The notes below the pieces were generated by a model. The model ran no database searches. It saw nothing but the letters and a program-made list of their open reading frames with translations, and had not been told where the DNA came from. The translations under genes and the position numbers were made by a program. DNA of 33,899 nucleotides from Candidatus Latescibacterota bacterium. GTDB lineage: Bacteria; Latescibacterota; UBA2968; UBA8231. Numbering within the stretch: the stretch's first letter is position 1; each line of letters opens with the position of its first letter. This document shows, one piece after another, positions 1-9,447 of this stretch. Location: assembly GCA_007571365.1 (NCBI GenBank), contig RKRN01000063.1, positions 1-33,899 on the forward strand. Direction: 5' to 3'.

Positions 1-45
1 GACGACGCTTGGGTGGCGACGCGCAAGATGCTGGTATTGAAGTGA
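1..45 (+). CDS. C-terminal end of a truncated upstream CDS
   Basis: The first 45 bases read in frame 1 as DDAWVATRKMLVLK followed by a TGA stop at 43-45. This looks like the last codons of a gene that begins before the window. Too little is present to name a family, and a chance open frame this short cannot be ruled out. Confidence 0.45.
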   Translation, partial: DDAWVATRKMLVLK

Positions 46-427
46 TGGGGCGGCCGCTTTGGTGCGTACCCCGCGCACCTACCCGTTAGGTGTCGCTTCG
101 AGCGGCCCCAAGGCGGTCCTTCCCGCACAAGAGCGTCCCCCGTGCCCGGACCCGGGACCCGGGGCGGGAATCTATTGCGGGCCAGAGGCCCGCGCACCCA
201 AGAGGGCGTTTTACTGTAACACTCGCCTAATCCACATTACCCTAGATTTCCGCGTACACGGGAATGACGGCGGGGCCAGCAGATAACCAGCGACACCGCC
301 CCATCAGTCAAGTTTATTGCCTGAATCCACGGGCCTTCCGCTCTCGCGGGAGGGGCCGACGTCGTTTCTAGTACTAATCGTATGAATTAATGTTGCATCC
401 AGTATCCAAAAATAGCCCCCTGGGAGC

Positions 428-444
428 GCGGGCGTCTCGCCCGC
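428..444. repeat. Perfect 7-bp stem hairpin, copy 1 of an intergenic repeat
   Basis: GCGGGCG (428-434), loop TCT, CGCCCGC (438-444). The same 17 bases occur at 11390-11406, also in non-coding DNA, which suggests a small dispersed palindromic (REP-like) element rather than a gene-specific terminator. There is no T-tract after it. Confidence 0.7.
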
Positions 445-610
445 CCCGCCTTCGCCTGTGTTGGCAGGCACCTGCCGGCCCGGCCTAGTGCTCAAATATA
501 AATGCAAGATTGCTATGTCTGATTGGTATAGGCTTCACCCTGTGAAAGCAGGACAAGCGGGCTTCATCGCACCACCTGTCTTCACGGGCGCGGGTTTTTA
601 GGCGCGGCAG

Positions 611-637
611 CCCTTGGGTGTCTTTTGCACACAAGGG
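611..637. repeat. Imperfect hairpin upstream of the lyase-like gene
   Basis: CCCTTG (611-616) pairs with CAAGGG (632-637), and after a mismatch GTG (618-620) pairs with CAC (628-630). It would lie in the 5' leader of the gene starting at 722. A leader role is possible, but a random hairpin in GC-rich DNA is equally possible. Confidence 0.3.
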
Positions 638-721
638 ACGGCACCTATTTTCAGACCGCTTCTTAGAGCAAAAGCAAACGGACCGGCTCCACTCGACCCC
701 GACGGAGGTTTATTCGCCAAC

Positions 722-3700
722 ATGACAGCATTCGCCTTTGCCCACTCCCGGCACTTTCCTCCCACCGACCTCGCCGCAGATACGGTCTTGGTGGTGCCGG
801 ATGGTTTTCAAGCCACCGCGCCTGTCGTGCAACTCCAAGGTGCTATTGCCGCCGTGGGGCGGCGGCGCCCCGATATTGTCGCGCAGCGGGATTTCACCGA
901 CGCGCTCTTTGGCAGTACCCAAGTGATCGCCTGTGGCAATATGACGAACAATGCCGCGCTACGGCGGCTCTATACGGCTCGCTGCTGCTTTGTCGATGCC
1001 TTTTTTCCCGGCGGGGATGGCTATTTTGTCAAGTCGATCTCAGATCCCTTCGGCTATGGCAAAAACTGCATCGTCCTCGGAGCGAGCAGCCCAGAAGGGC
1101 TACGGGCGGCCTTGGCGGTGTTTGCGGACTTGGTCCGCACCAGTCCCGAGAATCTGCATCGCGTACACGCCGCTCAGTTCCCACACCCGCTGCCGCCGTT
1201 TCCCAAGGAAGCGCAACTGGATAAGATGATTCAGGACGATCTCAAGACTTGGCAAGGTGCTTGGGTCTCCACGCCTTTTCGCGGCGGTCAGGTGGAGAGC
1301 TACGCTTGGTATTACTATCTGACCGACCACCCGGTGTGGGGCCGTGCGGTGCCGGCCATCTTCGCCGGTTCGTTGGAACCTTGGCTGGCCCAGCGGCGCA
1401 ACTACCCGGAGACCTACCACTGCTTCTTCCACTTCCACAGCCTCATCCACCTCTGGGAGCTGATCGAGGATAGCCCGCTCTACACCGAGGCCGACCGCCG
1501 CGGGGTGGCTACCATGATGGGCGAGATGCTGCGCCATTTGGCCGGCTTGTTTTACATGGAGGAAAGAGTCAACCCCCCAGACCAGATTCGCCAGAACCAC
1601 ACTACCTATATCGCCATGGACTTGGCCGTGGGGCACAACTACCTGAGCAAGCGCTACGGCATCCGCGAATTTGAGCCCACGGCGGAGGTGGTCGAGCGGA
1701 TTTTTGCCGGCCAGAGCGATTGCTACAGAGCCAATGACGACGGCGGCGTGGGCTACGCGTGGCTCGTGCCGCAGGAGACGCTCTCGTACGCGTTGCTTAG
1801 GAACGACTACAGGTACATCGACAATGGCCACATCGCCGATTTATGTACCCTAGCGGTGGTGACTACGGACAACATGTGCAGCGAGAGCAACCACGGGGAT
1901 ACTGCAGGATACGCTCCGTTTTCCCCATCCCAAGGATGGGAAGGCCGCTTGTGGGCGCCGATGGTTTCGACTTGGTATACGCGCAACCCCGAGCACTTGT
2001 GGATCCTCAACTGGCTGGGGGCTCACAAGAGACCGACGCTGATGCACGTGTTGCGAGGGCTTTATGCCGGCGTCGAATGGAGCGAAGATGGCTGGGCACT
2101 CGCCGATTGCGTCCCCGAAAAACCAGTCGACCTCCTCGGCATATACGCCCTGCAATTGCCAGCTAAAGCGCTGGACTGGGTGGGTGCGTACGCGCCGGCC
2201 GATAACCAGCCCGAGCGACAAAAAGACTACTTTGACAAGCTCTCGCTGCGGCGCGGCTTCGACCCGATGAGTGAGTACTTGTTGCTCGAAGGGAGCGGCA
2301 CGTTCTGCCACGGGCACGAGGACAGCAATACCATCGTCCGGCTGACTTGGAACGACCGCGCTTGGCTGGGGGACGGCGACTATATCCGGGCCGCGCCCAA
2401 ATTTCACAATTCAGTTGCCGTCATCCGCGATGGGGTGGGCGCGTTGAAGTCGCCGGGCGATGGGCTGCTGCTGCCGCTTTTGGCCTCGCTGAACTACCGC
2501 AGCGAAAGGGCTGATTTTGGCTTGGTGCAGACCGAGGCTGCCGGGTACAACGGGGTTGACTGGCGGCGCAATATCTTCTGGAGCAAGGGACGCTATTTCG
2601 CGGTGATGGACCAACTGCACTGCACCGCGGCCGGGGACTACCGCTGCTACTGCCTGTGGCGGCTGGTGGGCGAAGCTGAACTCACAGGCTCTAGAGTGTG
2701 TCTACACCAAAAGGGCCAACGCTTCTACATCGACAATGCCGATGGGGCGGCCCAAGAGATCGTCGCCGACTTGCACGAGAAAAGCCGCTGGTCCAACTAT
2801 CCACACGCCGGAGACGTACTCCAGGTCCTGCACCAGCAAGCCGCCGGCCCCATGCAGCCGGGGGACAATCTCGTCTATATCAATCTGCTGACGCCGCATC
2901 CCGACATCCGCATAGTGCGCCTGAATGAAAGGACCGTTGAGGTACGCGACCGGGCCGAGACGACCCTTTTGGGCGTCGGCCCTACCCGCTTGGGCGCACT
3001 GGCCATTGAAGCCACCATGTTCGCAATCGCGCTAAAGGGCGACCGCCTGACCTTGCAGGGCGTTGAACGCCTGGGTTTTGCCGAGGGCGAGCATGGGGAC
3101 TGGCAGGTGTTTGACGGGGCACTCGTGACGCTCGACGTGGGAGCGAGTGCCATGGCGCAACGCATCTGCGACGCCATGAACGCCGTCGTGCCAGAGCTTG
3201 CCCCGGCTGCGGTGGAATTTGCGCGGTGCCGGCCGCAGAGTGGCTGGACCACTGAGTGGAGCCGGGACCTAGCCCCGACCGAGATAAGTGCCGTAGCGGT
3301 CCGCGATGAAATTTTACTCGCTGGCACCGAGGAAGGGGAGGTCGTCCAACTGGATCTCGCAGACGGGGCGGTGCTGTGGTCGCACCCACTAGGCTCGGAC
3401 CGGGCGGCTAGTGCCTTGCTCTTGGCCGATATAGACGCGGATGAGGGGGTGGAAGCACTGGTGGGCACGGACGATGGTCAACTGGCTGTACTCGAAGGCC
3501 ACAGCGGTGCGCCGCGCTGGTGCCGGGCCTTGAAAAATTCGGGGTGGGGGTCGAGAGTCTCCGGCCTCGCCGTGGCCGATCTGGCGGGTCGGGGCCGCAC
3601 GAGTGTCTTAGCCGCAACCGCAGGCTGGTACATAAACGCCTTTGCTGCCGATGGCACACTCGAATGGGCGGAGTGGGTGCGCTACCACGCGATTACGGCG

Positions 3701-4315
3701 CTGGCCGCTGCGGATGCGGACGGAGATGGCCGAGCCGAGGTGATTGCCGGGACTGAATACTCCACCCCGCTCAATGTCCACAATAGCGATGGGTCCTTCC
3801 GCTGGACCACGTTTGAAGAGGTGGGGTCTGAAGGCAATGCCACCACGCCGCGCCGCGGCATTGGCCTGACTCATCTGCAACTGGTCGACGTCGATGGCGA
3901 CGGCGTCCGCGAAATTATTTACGGTACGCAAGACGGCTGGATTTACGCGGTCAAACCGCAGGATGGCGCCGAGGTCTGGCACGTCAATATCGTCGGCGAA
4001 GTGGTGGGGCTTATCGCCGTTCCCTTCGGCTTGGTCGCGGCCAGTGAATTCGGTACGCTCTACGCCTTTAGCTACTGCGGAAAATTGCGCTGGCACGTCC
4101 AAGTCGGCGAGTGGCTGCGAGCCATCGCTCCGGTAGGGCAGTACATTGCCGCAGCCATGGAAAAGGGAGCGTTGCTGGCTTGTGATGCAGACGGCCGGTG
4201 CGTGGGTTCTGTGGTGCTGGAAGCGGAGATTCGCGGTTTGTGGCCGTGCCACAACGGCGTGGTGTGCCGTCTGGCGGGCGGGCGGCTTTGCAGCGTGGAA
4301 CTCAGCGTCGACTAA
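722..4315 (+). CDS. Heparinase/alginate-lyase-like protein with C-terminal FG-GAP/PQQ-like propeller
   Basis: This 1197-residue protein appears to combine a polysaccharide-lyase-like body with a C-terminal beta-propeller. The middle part has an aromatic-rich helical region (residues about 200-480) followed by HGHEDSN at about 530-536, which resembles the His-rich motif of heparinase II/III-type lyases. From about residue 850, repeats such as LADIDADEGVEALVGT, AADADGDGRAEVIAGT and VDVDGDGVREIIYGT are classic FG-GAP/VCBS-type calcium-binding blades. I chose ATG 722, with GGAGG at 704-708 upstream, over the TTG at 614, which would add an unconvincing 36 residues containing a hairpin. There is no obvious N-terminal signal peptide, which is odd for an extracellular lyase. 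Its stop overlaps the stop of the convergent gene by four bases. Substrate is unknown; the lyase assignment rests on overall resemblance. Confidence 0.7.
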   Translation: MTAFAFAHSRHFPPTDLAADTVLVVPDGFQATAPVVQLQGAIAAVGRRRPDIVAQRDFTDALFGSTQVIACGNMTNNAALRRLYTARCCFVDAFFPGGDGYFVKSISDPFGYGKNCIVLGASSPEGLRAALAVFADLVRTSPENLHRVHAAQFPHPLPPFPKEAQLDKMIQDDLKTWQGAWVSTPFRGGQVESYAWYYYLTDHPVWGRAVPAIFAGSLEPWLAQRRNYPETYHCFFHFHSLIHLWELIEDSPLYTEADRRGVATMMGEMLRHLAGLFYMEERVNPPDQIRQNHTTYIAMDLAVGHNYLSKRYGIREFEPTAEVVERIFAGQSDCYRANDDGGVGYAWLVPQETLSYALLRNDYRYIDNGHIADLCTLAVVTTDNMCSESNHGDTAGYAPFSPSQGWEGRLWAPMVSTWYTRNPEHLWILNWLGAHKRPTLMHVLRGLYAGVEWSEDGWALADCVPEKPVDLLGIYALQLPAKALDWVGAYAPADNQPERQKDYFDKLSLRRGFDPMSEYLLLEGSGTFCHGHEDSNTIVRLTWNDRAWLGDGDYIRAAPKFHNSVAVIRDGVGALKSPGDGLLLPLLASLNYRSERADFGLVQTEAAGYNGVDWRRNIFWSKGRYFAVMDQLHCTAAGDYRCYCLWRLVGEAELTGSRVCLHQKGQRFYIDNADGAAQEIVADLHEKSRWSNYPHAGDVLQVLHQQAAGPMQPGDNLVYINLLTPHPDIRIVRLNERTVEVRDRAETTLLGVGPTRLGALAIEATMFAIALKGDRLTLQGVERLGFAEGEHGDWQVFDGALVTLDVGASAMAQRICDAMNAVVPELAPAAVEFARCRPQSGWTTEWSRDLAPTEISAVAVRDEILLAGTEEGEVVQLDLADGAVLWSHPLGSDRAASALLLADIDADEGVEALVGTDDGQLAVLEGHSGAPRWCRALKNSGWGSRVSGLAVADLAGRGRTSVLAATAGWYINAFAADGTLEWAEWVRYHAITALAAADADGDGRAEVIAGTEYSTPLNVHNSDGSFRWTTFEEVGSEGNATTPRRGIGLTHLQLVDVDGDGVREIIYGTQDGWIYAVKPQDGAEVWHVNIVGEVVGLIAVPFGLVAASEFGTLYAFSYCGKLRWHVQVGEWLRAIAPVGQYIAAAMEKGALLACDADGRCVGSVVLEAEIRGLWPCHNGVVCRLAGGRLCSVELSVD

Positions 4316-5769
4316 GAAGCATAGAGAGCGAATAGTTTGGCGCGGTCCAGATACACTTTGACCTTGAGCCCGCCTCGCATCTGTGAGACCATCTTCTCTT
4401 CGATCTCGTCCGCCTTACTCCCAGCCGCGCCTTGCCCGTCGCCTTTCCATTGTATCTGGTATGCTGTCTCATTGCCCGAGAAGGGTATGCAGTCGTCGCG
4501 GCCAAAACCCGGCACGACCCGGTCAAATGGATCGACCAGTTCCACTTGTAGTGAGCCGTCGCTCGCGTCGGCGTTGATCCACAAGGCGTGGGGATCAATG
4601 TTCAGGGGCACCGTGGTCGCGACTCCCTGGGCGTCTGTTTTCAAACAGATGAGTCGGTCCTTTTCGATCTTCGCCAGATTGATTCCCCGCTGGGTTTCCT
4701 CGCCGCCGCGCGGAGGCTCGCCGTGCAGCTCGTTTGAGCCGCCGTGATATATCCAGATCTCCTCGCCTAGGACAAAAGGGGCATGCGGGGGATAGACAGA
4801 CCCACAATCATAGCTGCCCGAGGGGCCGCAGAGCAGAATGGGTTCGCGGTTACCTGCTCGATGCCAAATCCGGCCGTCCCTCGAATAGGTCAACTGAACG
4901 TCCATCTGGTTCATCCATTCCGGCATCCAATCCTCGATCTGGTTCTGGGCGATCCACCCCTCGTAGAGCGTGTGAAACACAGACAAGAAGCCGATGCGAA
5001 AGTCGCGATACGCCAGCGAACTCATGCCGTAAAACTCGTGGTCCTGAGGGGGATCGAGTTCATCGGGGGCGACGATGATCTGGCGCGGGGTCCAGTTTTC
5101 AAAATCACTGCTCTCGGCCATGCAAATGATGCGCACGTTGGGCCGACCCCGCAGATAGACGACGTAGCGGTGGATTTTGGCATCCCAATAAGCGACCAGA
5201 TGGGTATCCGAGCCTTGTGGAATGACTGGATTGAGCCAGTGTCGGGGGACGTCCCAATGGATTCCGTCGGCCGAATACGCCACGCAGACCGGCTGGACAA
5301 TGCCGGCGAATATCATGTCGCCGCTCTGGAACATAAAGAGCATCTTGTAGCGCTTGGCCGGATCGGTTTCAATGGGGTCTTTCATGACGCCGGTCCCCGC
5401 TCCCCACCTGAAAAATGGAAAGACCAAGTTATTCTCTTTGCTGCCGCCGTCCTCGAAGAGGTTGAGAACGGGTTTTTCCCAGTGGATCCCGTCTTGGGAA
5501 ACGGCGTAGGCCAGTCCGTCCGCTTGGTCGCCGCGCGCTTCGCTCAATTTTCGCCCCACGCCGTACCACATCTTGAAGATGTTCTCATCGTCGTCGTACA
5601 TGACATTGATATAACTGCCGATCAGCCATTCCTCTTCCCAGGCCTGATCCTTCTCGATCAGAGGTTGTTGCGAAACCTTCTTGGCGGGGACGACCCCTTT
5701 TACGACCTGATCGAGATTTTCGATAAACGCATCGTCGATAAACAAAAAGGCTGATTTTTTGTCCGTCAT
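4312..5769 (-). CDS. GH32/GH43-like five-bladed propeller protein (glycosidase-like)
   Basis: The 485-residue product has repeated motifs typical of five-bladed propeller glycosidases of the GH32/43/68 type: YAVSQDGIHWEKPVLNLF near residue 95, VAYSADGIHWDVP near 180 and LTYSRDGRIWHRAG near 315. These are blade sequences; I cannot see with certainty the catalytic Asp/Glu triad, so it may be a non-catalytic or differently acting relative. No signal peptide is evident. Start at 5769 is favoured because AAGGAG lies seven bases upstream on the minus strand; the upstream ATG at 5787 would overlap that ribosome site. It diverges from the enolase gene at 5856 across about 86 bases, so the two may be co-regulated, and converges on the lyase-like gene. 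Confidence 0.65.
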   Translation of the reverse strand: MTDKKSAFLFIDDAFIENLDQVVKGVVPAKKVSQQPLIEKDQAWEEEWLIGSYINVMYDDDENIFKMWYGVGRKLSEARGDQADGLAYAVSQDGIHWEKPVLNLFEDGGSKENNLVFPFFRWGAGTGVMKDPIETDPAKRYKMLFMFQSGDMIFAGIVQPVCVAYSADGIHWDVPRHWLNPVIPQGSDTHLVAYWDAKIHRYVVYLRGRPNVRIICMAESSDFENWTPRQIIVAPDELDPPQDHEFYGMSSLAYRDFRIGFLSVFHTLYEGWIAQNQIEDWMPEWMNQMDVQLTYSRDGRIWHRAGNREPILLCGPSGSYDCGSVYPPHAPFVLGEEIWIYHGGSNELHGEPPRGGEETQRGINLAKIEKDRLICLKTDAQGVATTVPLNIDPHALWINADASDGSLQVELVDPFDRVVPGFGRDDCIPFSGNETAYQIQWKGDGQGAAGSKADEIEEKMVSQMRGGLKVKVYLDRAKLFALYAS

Positions 5770-5855
5770 GTCATTGCTCCTTAACATTACCAGAACGAAA
5801 AAAATAGGGCCTAATTATCCCCCAACCAACTTTTCCTCAAGAGGAGGACACCTAT

Positions 5856-6998
5856 ATGAAAATCACGGCCATCAAAACCTTCATGGGGCTATTCAGCGGC
5901 CGCAACCGAGGCCTGCTCAAGGTTGAAACCGACGAGGGCATCCACGGCTGGGGCGAGGCGTATTCCATTGGCCCCGATCAGTCGATAGAACCTATTGCCG
6001 ACTACATCTTTGAGATGATCAAGGGCGAAGATCCCCGCCGCATCGAGTACATCATGCTCAAACTCACTCAGCAATTCCGCTTTCCCCCCGGCGGCGTCGG
6101 CCTAGCGGTGAGTTCGGCCGTTGACCACGCGCTGTGGGATATCTCTGGCAAAGCCGCCGGTCTGCCGGTGTACATGCTGCTGGGCGGTGCCTGCCGCGAC
6201 CGGGTGCGCGTGTACCAGGGTGCGGGGGGGCGCGACGGCGAGGAAACGGCCAACAGTGCGCTGCGCCTCAACGAAGAATGGGGTTTTACGGCCTTCAAGC
6301 TCAGTCCATTTCGCCTCAACCCGGAGGTCGAGCGCTGGGGGCGCATTTGCGCGGAGGCGGCTAAATACTTTGAGGAGATTCGCCAGCACGCACCCGCAGA
6401 CTTTGAATTTGCCTTTGATCCCCACGCCAAGATCTTCGAGCCGATCCGCGCCCTGCAACTGGCCAATGCACTGGCCCCCTACGACCCCTACTTCTACGAA
6501 GAGCCTTTGCGCCCCGAGCATACTCCCGCTTGGGCGCGGCTGCGCCAGCAGATGCAGATCCCCTTGGCCACGGGCGAGTGCCTCTACACTCGTTGGGAAT
6601 TTCTCGACCTGATGGCCGCGCAAGCCGCCGACATCATCCAGCCGGATGTATGCGTGTGCGGCGGCCTGCTCGAAATGCGCAAAATCGCCGCGATTGCCGA
6701 GGCCCACTACGTCAGCGTAGCGCCGCACAACCCCATGGGGCCGGTGGCCACTGCGGTCAACGTGCATTTTGCTGCGGCCACGCCCAACTTCAAAATTCTA
6801 GAGTACATCTCGCCCTTGAGCAACGAATGGAAGGACTGGGTGGACGATCCCTATCTGCCCAAGGACGGCTACCTCGAACTGCGCGACCGACCGGGCTTGG
6901 GCATTGAGGTTGACGAAGACGCCGTCGGCAAAGACCAATACGTCCACTGGCAGCGCACCTGCCCGGTGCGGCCGGATGGATCGACTGGGTACATTTGA
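5856..6998 (+). CDS. Galactonate-dehydratase-like enolase-superfamily enzyme
   Basis: This 380-residue mandelate racemase/muconate lactonizing enzyme family protein probably dehydrates a sugar acid in the cytoplasm. Visible residues are the FKLSPF strand (K148), the metal-ligand region FDPHAK (D188, with H190 two residues on), YEEP (E215/E216), TGECLY (E241) and the base motif APHNPMGP (H291). The D-x-H arrangement and the spacing to the two Glu and the distal His fit the D-galactonate dehydratase subgroup to within one residue, as I recall that family. Substrate could equally be another aldonate or uronate-derived acid. GAGGAGG precedes the ATG at 5856. It follows the divergent intergenic region and ends eleven bases before the convergent stop of the PKD protein. 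Confidence 0.85.
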   Translation: MKITAIKTFMGLFSGRNRGLLKVETDEGIHGWGEAYSIGPDQSIEPIADYIFEMIKGEDPRRIEYIMLKLTQQFRFPPGGVGLAVSSAVDHALWDISGKAAGLPVYMLLGGACRDRVRVYQGAGGRDGEETANSALRLNEEWGFTAFKLSPFRLNPEVERWGRICAEAAKYFEEIRQHAPADFEFAFDPHAKIFEPIRALQLANALAPYDPYFYEEPLRPEHTPAWARLRQQMQIPLATGECLYTRWEFLDLMAAQAADIIQPDVCVCGGLLEMRKIAAIAEAHYVSVAPHNPMGPVATAVNVHFAAATPNFKILEYISPLSNEWKDWVDDPYLPKDGYLELRDRPGLGIEVDEDAVGKDQYVHWQRTCPVRPDGSTGYI

Positions 6999-7008
6999 GC
7001 TTTGGCAC

Positions 7009-8076
7009 CTACCGCACCACGACTTGCCGCACTTTGACGCGGCGCGCCGTGCCCGCTGGCCCCTGTACGGTGAGCACGACCGTGTATTCGCCGGCTTGTT
7101 GATACTGGTGGATGGGATGTTGTTCGGTTGCGGTGGTGCCGTCGTCAAAATCCCACGACCAAGCGGTGATGGTGCCGTAAGAGAGGTCTTTGAAGGCCAC
7201 TAATCTGCGTTCCATATCCACTACTTGGAATGCCCACTGCGCTTCGAGCGACTGGCGGAAGCGGCTTTCGAGCGGCATGAGCCGAAAGGCGCATAAATTA
7301 GAGGCGTCTGAGTCCATGCGGGTCTGGTGGGAGAGGTTCCAAAACCCCTCGTACGAGCGGTTGTTTTCGTCGTAGTCGAGCACGGCCCACGACAGGCCGA
7401 TGAGGGCATTTTCCACCAGCTTGGACACCACCGCTCGCTCGGGGCCTTCATAGGGGGCGTAGTCAAAAGGGGTGATCCAAAATTCGAGCACTAGCCGGCC
7501 GGGCTCGCCTTCGGCAAAATCGTAGGAATACGCGTGGTTGGCATAGGGCAGCCGGCCGATCCACGGCTGGCAGCCCCAGACGAAAACCCAGTCGCGGCCC
7601 TGGCCAGGCGGCGTGAAAATGTGGTAGTTCTGCGCGTGTACTCCTTTAAAGGCAAAGTGGCTGTCCCATTCGTCCAACTGGGGGTTGTTGATGTTGGGAC
7701 CCCCCGAGCGGTCCGCATCGACGGCCACTTCAAAAATATCCCCGCGACGGTAGTACATGTTCCAGTAGTCGTCGCGGGCTTCGTAGAGGAAGTAGAGCCG
7801 GTTCAGGCCATTAACCCAGCCCACCCGCACGGCGACGTCTAGATCTGCCAGATCGTGGTTGGTGCCCTTGCCCTTGACGGTTTCCGCCAGTTCTTCGGTG
7901 CCAATTACATAGGATTCGGGGACGATCGCCCAGTCGTCGGTCTGCCCATCAATGCGGGGTATCATCGTGGGGGGAAACTGAAAGATGGCGAACTCCTTGT
8001 CCGGGCGTTCAAGGGCTTGGGCCGGGCAAAGGGCTAACAAAGCCAGCCCCAAGAATGCCGTTAGACTTCGCTTCAT
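7009..8076 (-). CDS. Exported protein with CBM9/DOMON-like domain and C-terminal PKD domain
   Basis: The 355-residue product begins MKRSLTAFLGLALLALCPAQA, a standard Sec signal peptide with likely cleavage after AQA. Residues about 35-260 (IDGQTDDWAIVPE..., LYFLYEARDDYW, FEVAVDADRSGG, LEFWITPFD) resemble the carbohydrate-binding CBM9/DOMON-like sandwich often found in exported proteins of environmental bacteria. Residues about 275-355 form a PKD domain (WSWDFDDGTTATEQHPIHQY...GEYTVVLTV). It is probably a periplasmic or surface binding protein without its own catalytic site. GGAGGG sits five to six bases before ATG 8076. It diverges from the sugar-binding protein gene at 8202, suggesting shared control with the importer. 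Confidence 0.8.
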   Translation of the reverse strand: MKRSLTAFLGLALLALCPAQALERPDKEFAIFQFPPTMIPRIDGQTDDWAIVPESYVIGTEELAETVKGKGTNHDLADLDVAVRVGWVNGLNRLYFLYEARDDYWNMYYRRGDIFEVAVDADRSGGPNINNPQLDEWDSHFAFKGVHAQNYHIFTPPGQGRDWVFVWGCQPWIGRLPYANHAYSYDFAEGEPGRLVLEFWITPFDYAPYEGPERAVVSKLVENALIGLSWAVLDYDENNRSYEGFWNLSHQTRMDSDASNLCAFRLMPLESRFRQSLEAQWAFQVVDMERRLVAFKDLSYGTITAWSWDFDDGTTATEQHPIHQYQQAGEYTVVLTVQGPAGTARRVKVRQVVVR

Positions 8077-8201
8077 TGGAAACCCTCCAAGTGGCTTTGG
8101 GTCTTGCTGGGAAGTTCAATTTGCTGTCGCGTGCTTAGTATGCTACCTATTTTGACTGCTGGCGAAAAGTTGTGCCCCATTTATAAAGAAAAAGGGTGTT
8201 T

Positions 8202-9437
8202 ATGAGCCGTTTCTTATTCGCGTGGCTGGTCCTTGGTGCCATCTGGTCCGGCTGCGCCGACGTGCCCGATGATGGGGACGTGGTCTTGAAGATCGTCTGG
8301 ATGGGCCCCGAACTGGAGACGTACGGGATATGGAAAGCGGGGTTTGAGGCGGAACGTCCCGGGGTGACCATTGAACAGCAATACGTCTCCTATGACCAAG
8401 GACCGACGTTTTACAATACCATGATACAGGGCGACAACCTGCCCGATCTGGGTTTTCTCTTCATGGGAATGATCCCCGAATATGCCGAGCGAGGCGTGTT
8501 GGAGCCGCTCGATGCTTTTATGACGGCTGACGAGCGCGCAGCATGGATTGACGTCGCCCTGAGCGCCGGCGAGTACAAGGGACAGCTCTACGGGGTGCCG
8601 CTAGTGGGGGCCAACCGGACGCTGTACGTGCGCCGGGACTGGATGCAAGAGGTAGGCGAGGCAGCGGCACCGACCACGTGGGACGAGGTCCGGGCGCTGG
8701 CGAATGCGCTCAACCAGCCGCCCGAGCACTATGGGTTTTGTATCGGTGCCGGTCGGCAAAAACATCTGATGCAGGACCAGATCGCCATGATGTGGGGGTT
8801 TGGGGCCCGCTTCTTCGACCGGCAGGGCAAGCTGGCGATCAACAGCCCCCAAGCTAGGGCCTATGTCGAGTTCCTGACTGACATGCACCTTTTGGACCAG
8901 GTCATGCCGCCGGGTATTCTGAACTTGAACGCCAACGAATGTTATGCTGAGATGGCCGCGGGCAAGGTGGGGCTATTGTTCAGCGGACCGTGGCAGGACC
9001 AGTTGTGCCGCGATGCGGGCGTTGAATGCGAGCCTTTGATGATCCCGGCCGGCGAGGAGCGGAAGATGCTGCTCATTGTCGATGTCTTTGGCCTGTTTTC
9101 CACTTCACAGCACAAAGACCTAGGCTATGAATTCATGCGTTTTATCCAACGCTTGGAAAATCGCCGGTTGATCGATATGGAAGTAGGGGGTGTGCCCATG
9201 ACAAAAAAAGTGGCCGACGATCCGTACTACCAGTCGATCCCGATGCAGAATTATCAGGCGCAAAGAGCGTTGCTGCAATTGACGCCCAAACATCCAGAAT
9301 GGACCAAAATCCAGGATGGATGGGGCGAGGCGATCCAGATGGTTTTGGCGGGTACGGCAACACCGGCAGAGGCCCTCAACACGGTGTACGGTCGCTTGCT
9401 GAAAGAGTTGGAAAACCCGGCGCTGCCCACGCCTTGA
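8202..9437 (+). CDS. ABC transporter extracellular solute-binding protein (sugar family)
   Basis: This is a 411-residue family 1 solute-binding protein that would capture a sugar or oligosaccharide outside the membrane and hand it to the two permeases that follow. The N-terminus MSRFLFAWLVLGAIWSGCADV is a signal peptide with a possible but non-canonical lipobox (WSGC). Family-like segments include IVWMGPELETYGIWKAGFEAERPGV, GQLYGVPLVGANRTLYVRRD and AAGKVGLLFSGPW. I chose ATG 8202 over GTG 8196 because AAAGGG ends six bases before it. The stop is ten bases before the first permease start, so the three genes form an operon. Confidence 0.9.
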   Translation: MSRFLFAWLVLGAIWSGCADVPDDGDVVLKIVWMGPELETYGIWKAGFEAERPGVTIEQQYVSYDQGPTFYNTMIQGDNLPDLGFLFMGMIPEYAERGVLEPLDAFMTADERAAWIDVALSAGEYKGQLYGVPLVGANRTLYVRRDWMQEVGEAAAPTTWDEVRALANALNQPPEHYGFCIGAGRQKHLMQDQIAMMWGFGARFFDRQGKLAINSPQARAYVEFLTDMHLLDQVMPPGILNLNANECYAEMAAGKVGLLFSGPWQDQLCRDAGVECEPLMIPAGEERKMLLIVDVFGLFSTSQHKDLGYEFMRFIQRLENRRLIDMEVGGVPMTKKVADDPYYQSIPMQNYQAQRALLQLTPKHPEWTKIQDGWGEAIQMVLAGTATPAEALNTVYGRLLKELENPALPTP

Positions 9438-9447
9438 GGGAGTTATC

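Larger units (their letters stand above)
46..721. other. Non-coding intergenic region with hairpins and repeats
   Basis: These 676 bases hold no convincing gene. Short open frames exist on both strands but have no recognisable protein pattern. The stretch contains an inverted-repeat tract near 245-271 (attcccgcg...gggaatgac style), a perfect hairpin at 428-444 and an imperfect hairpin at 611-637. Several short motifs recur in the intergenic region at 11154-11491: the GCGGGCG-tct-CGCCCGC hairpin, gataaccagcgac, and gcgggaaggac (present here inverted at about 115-127). It probably also carries the promoter of the following large gene, but I could not pick a credible -35/-10 pair. Confidence 0.6.

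Noticed and set aside
304..507. Small minus-strand ORF of 67 codons in the left intergenic region
   Set aside because: It runs through the palindromic repeat at 428-444, lacks a ribosome site and has low-complexity composition.
4783..5754. Plus-strand open frame of 323 codons opposite the GH32/43-like gene
   Set aside because: It is the shadow of a convincing minus-strand propeller protein with its own ribosome site.
8121..8187. Candidate sigma-70 promoter upstream of the sugar-binding protein gene (TTGACT ... TATAAA)
   Set aside because: The spacing is about 24 bases, too long, and no alternative pair fits; not supported.
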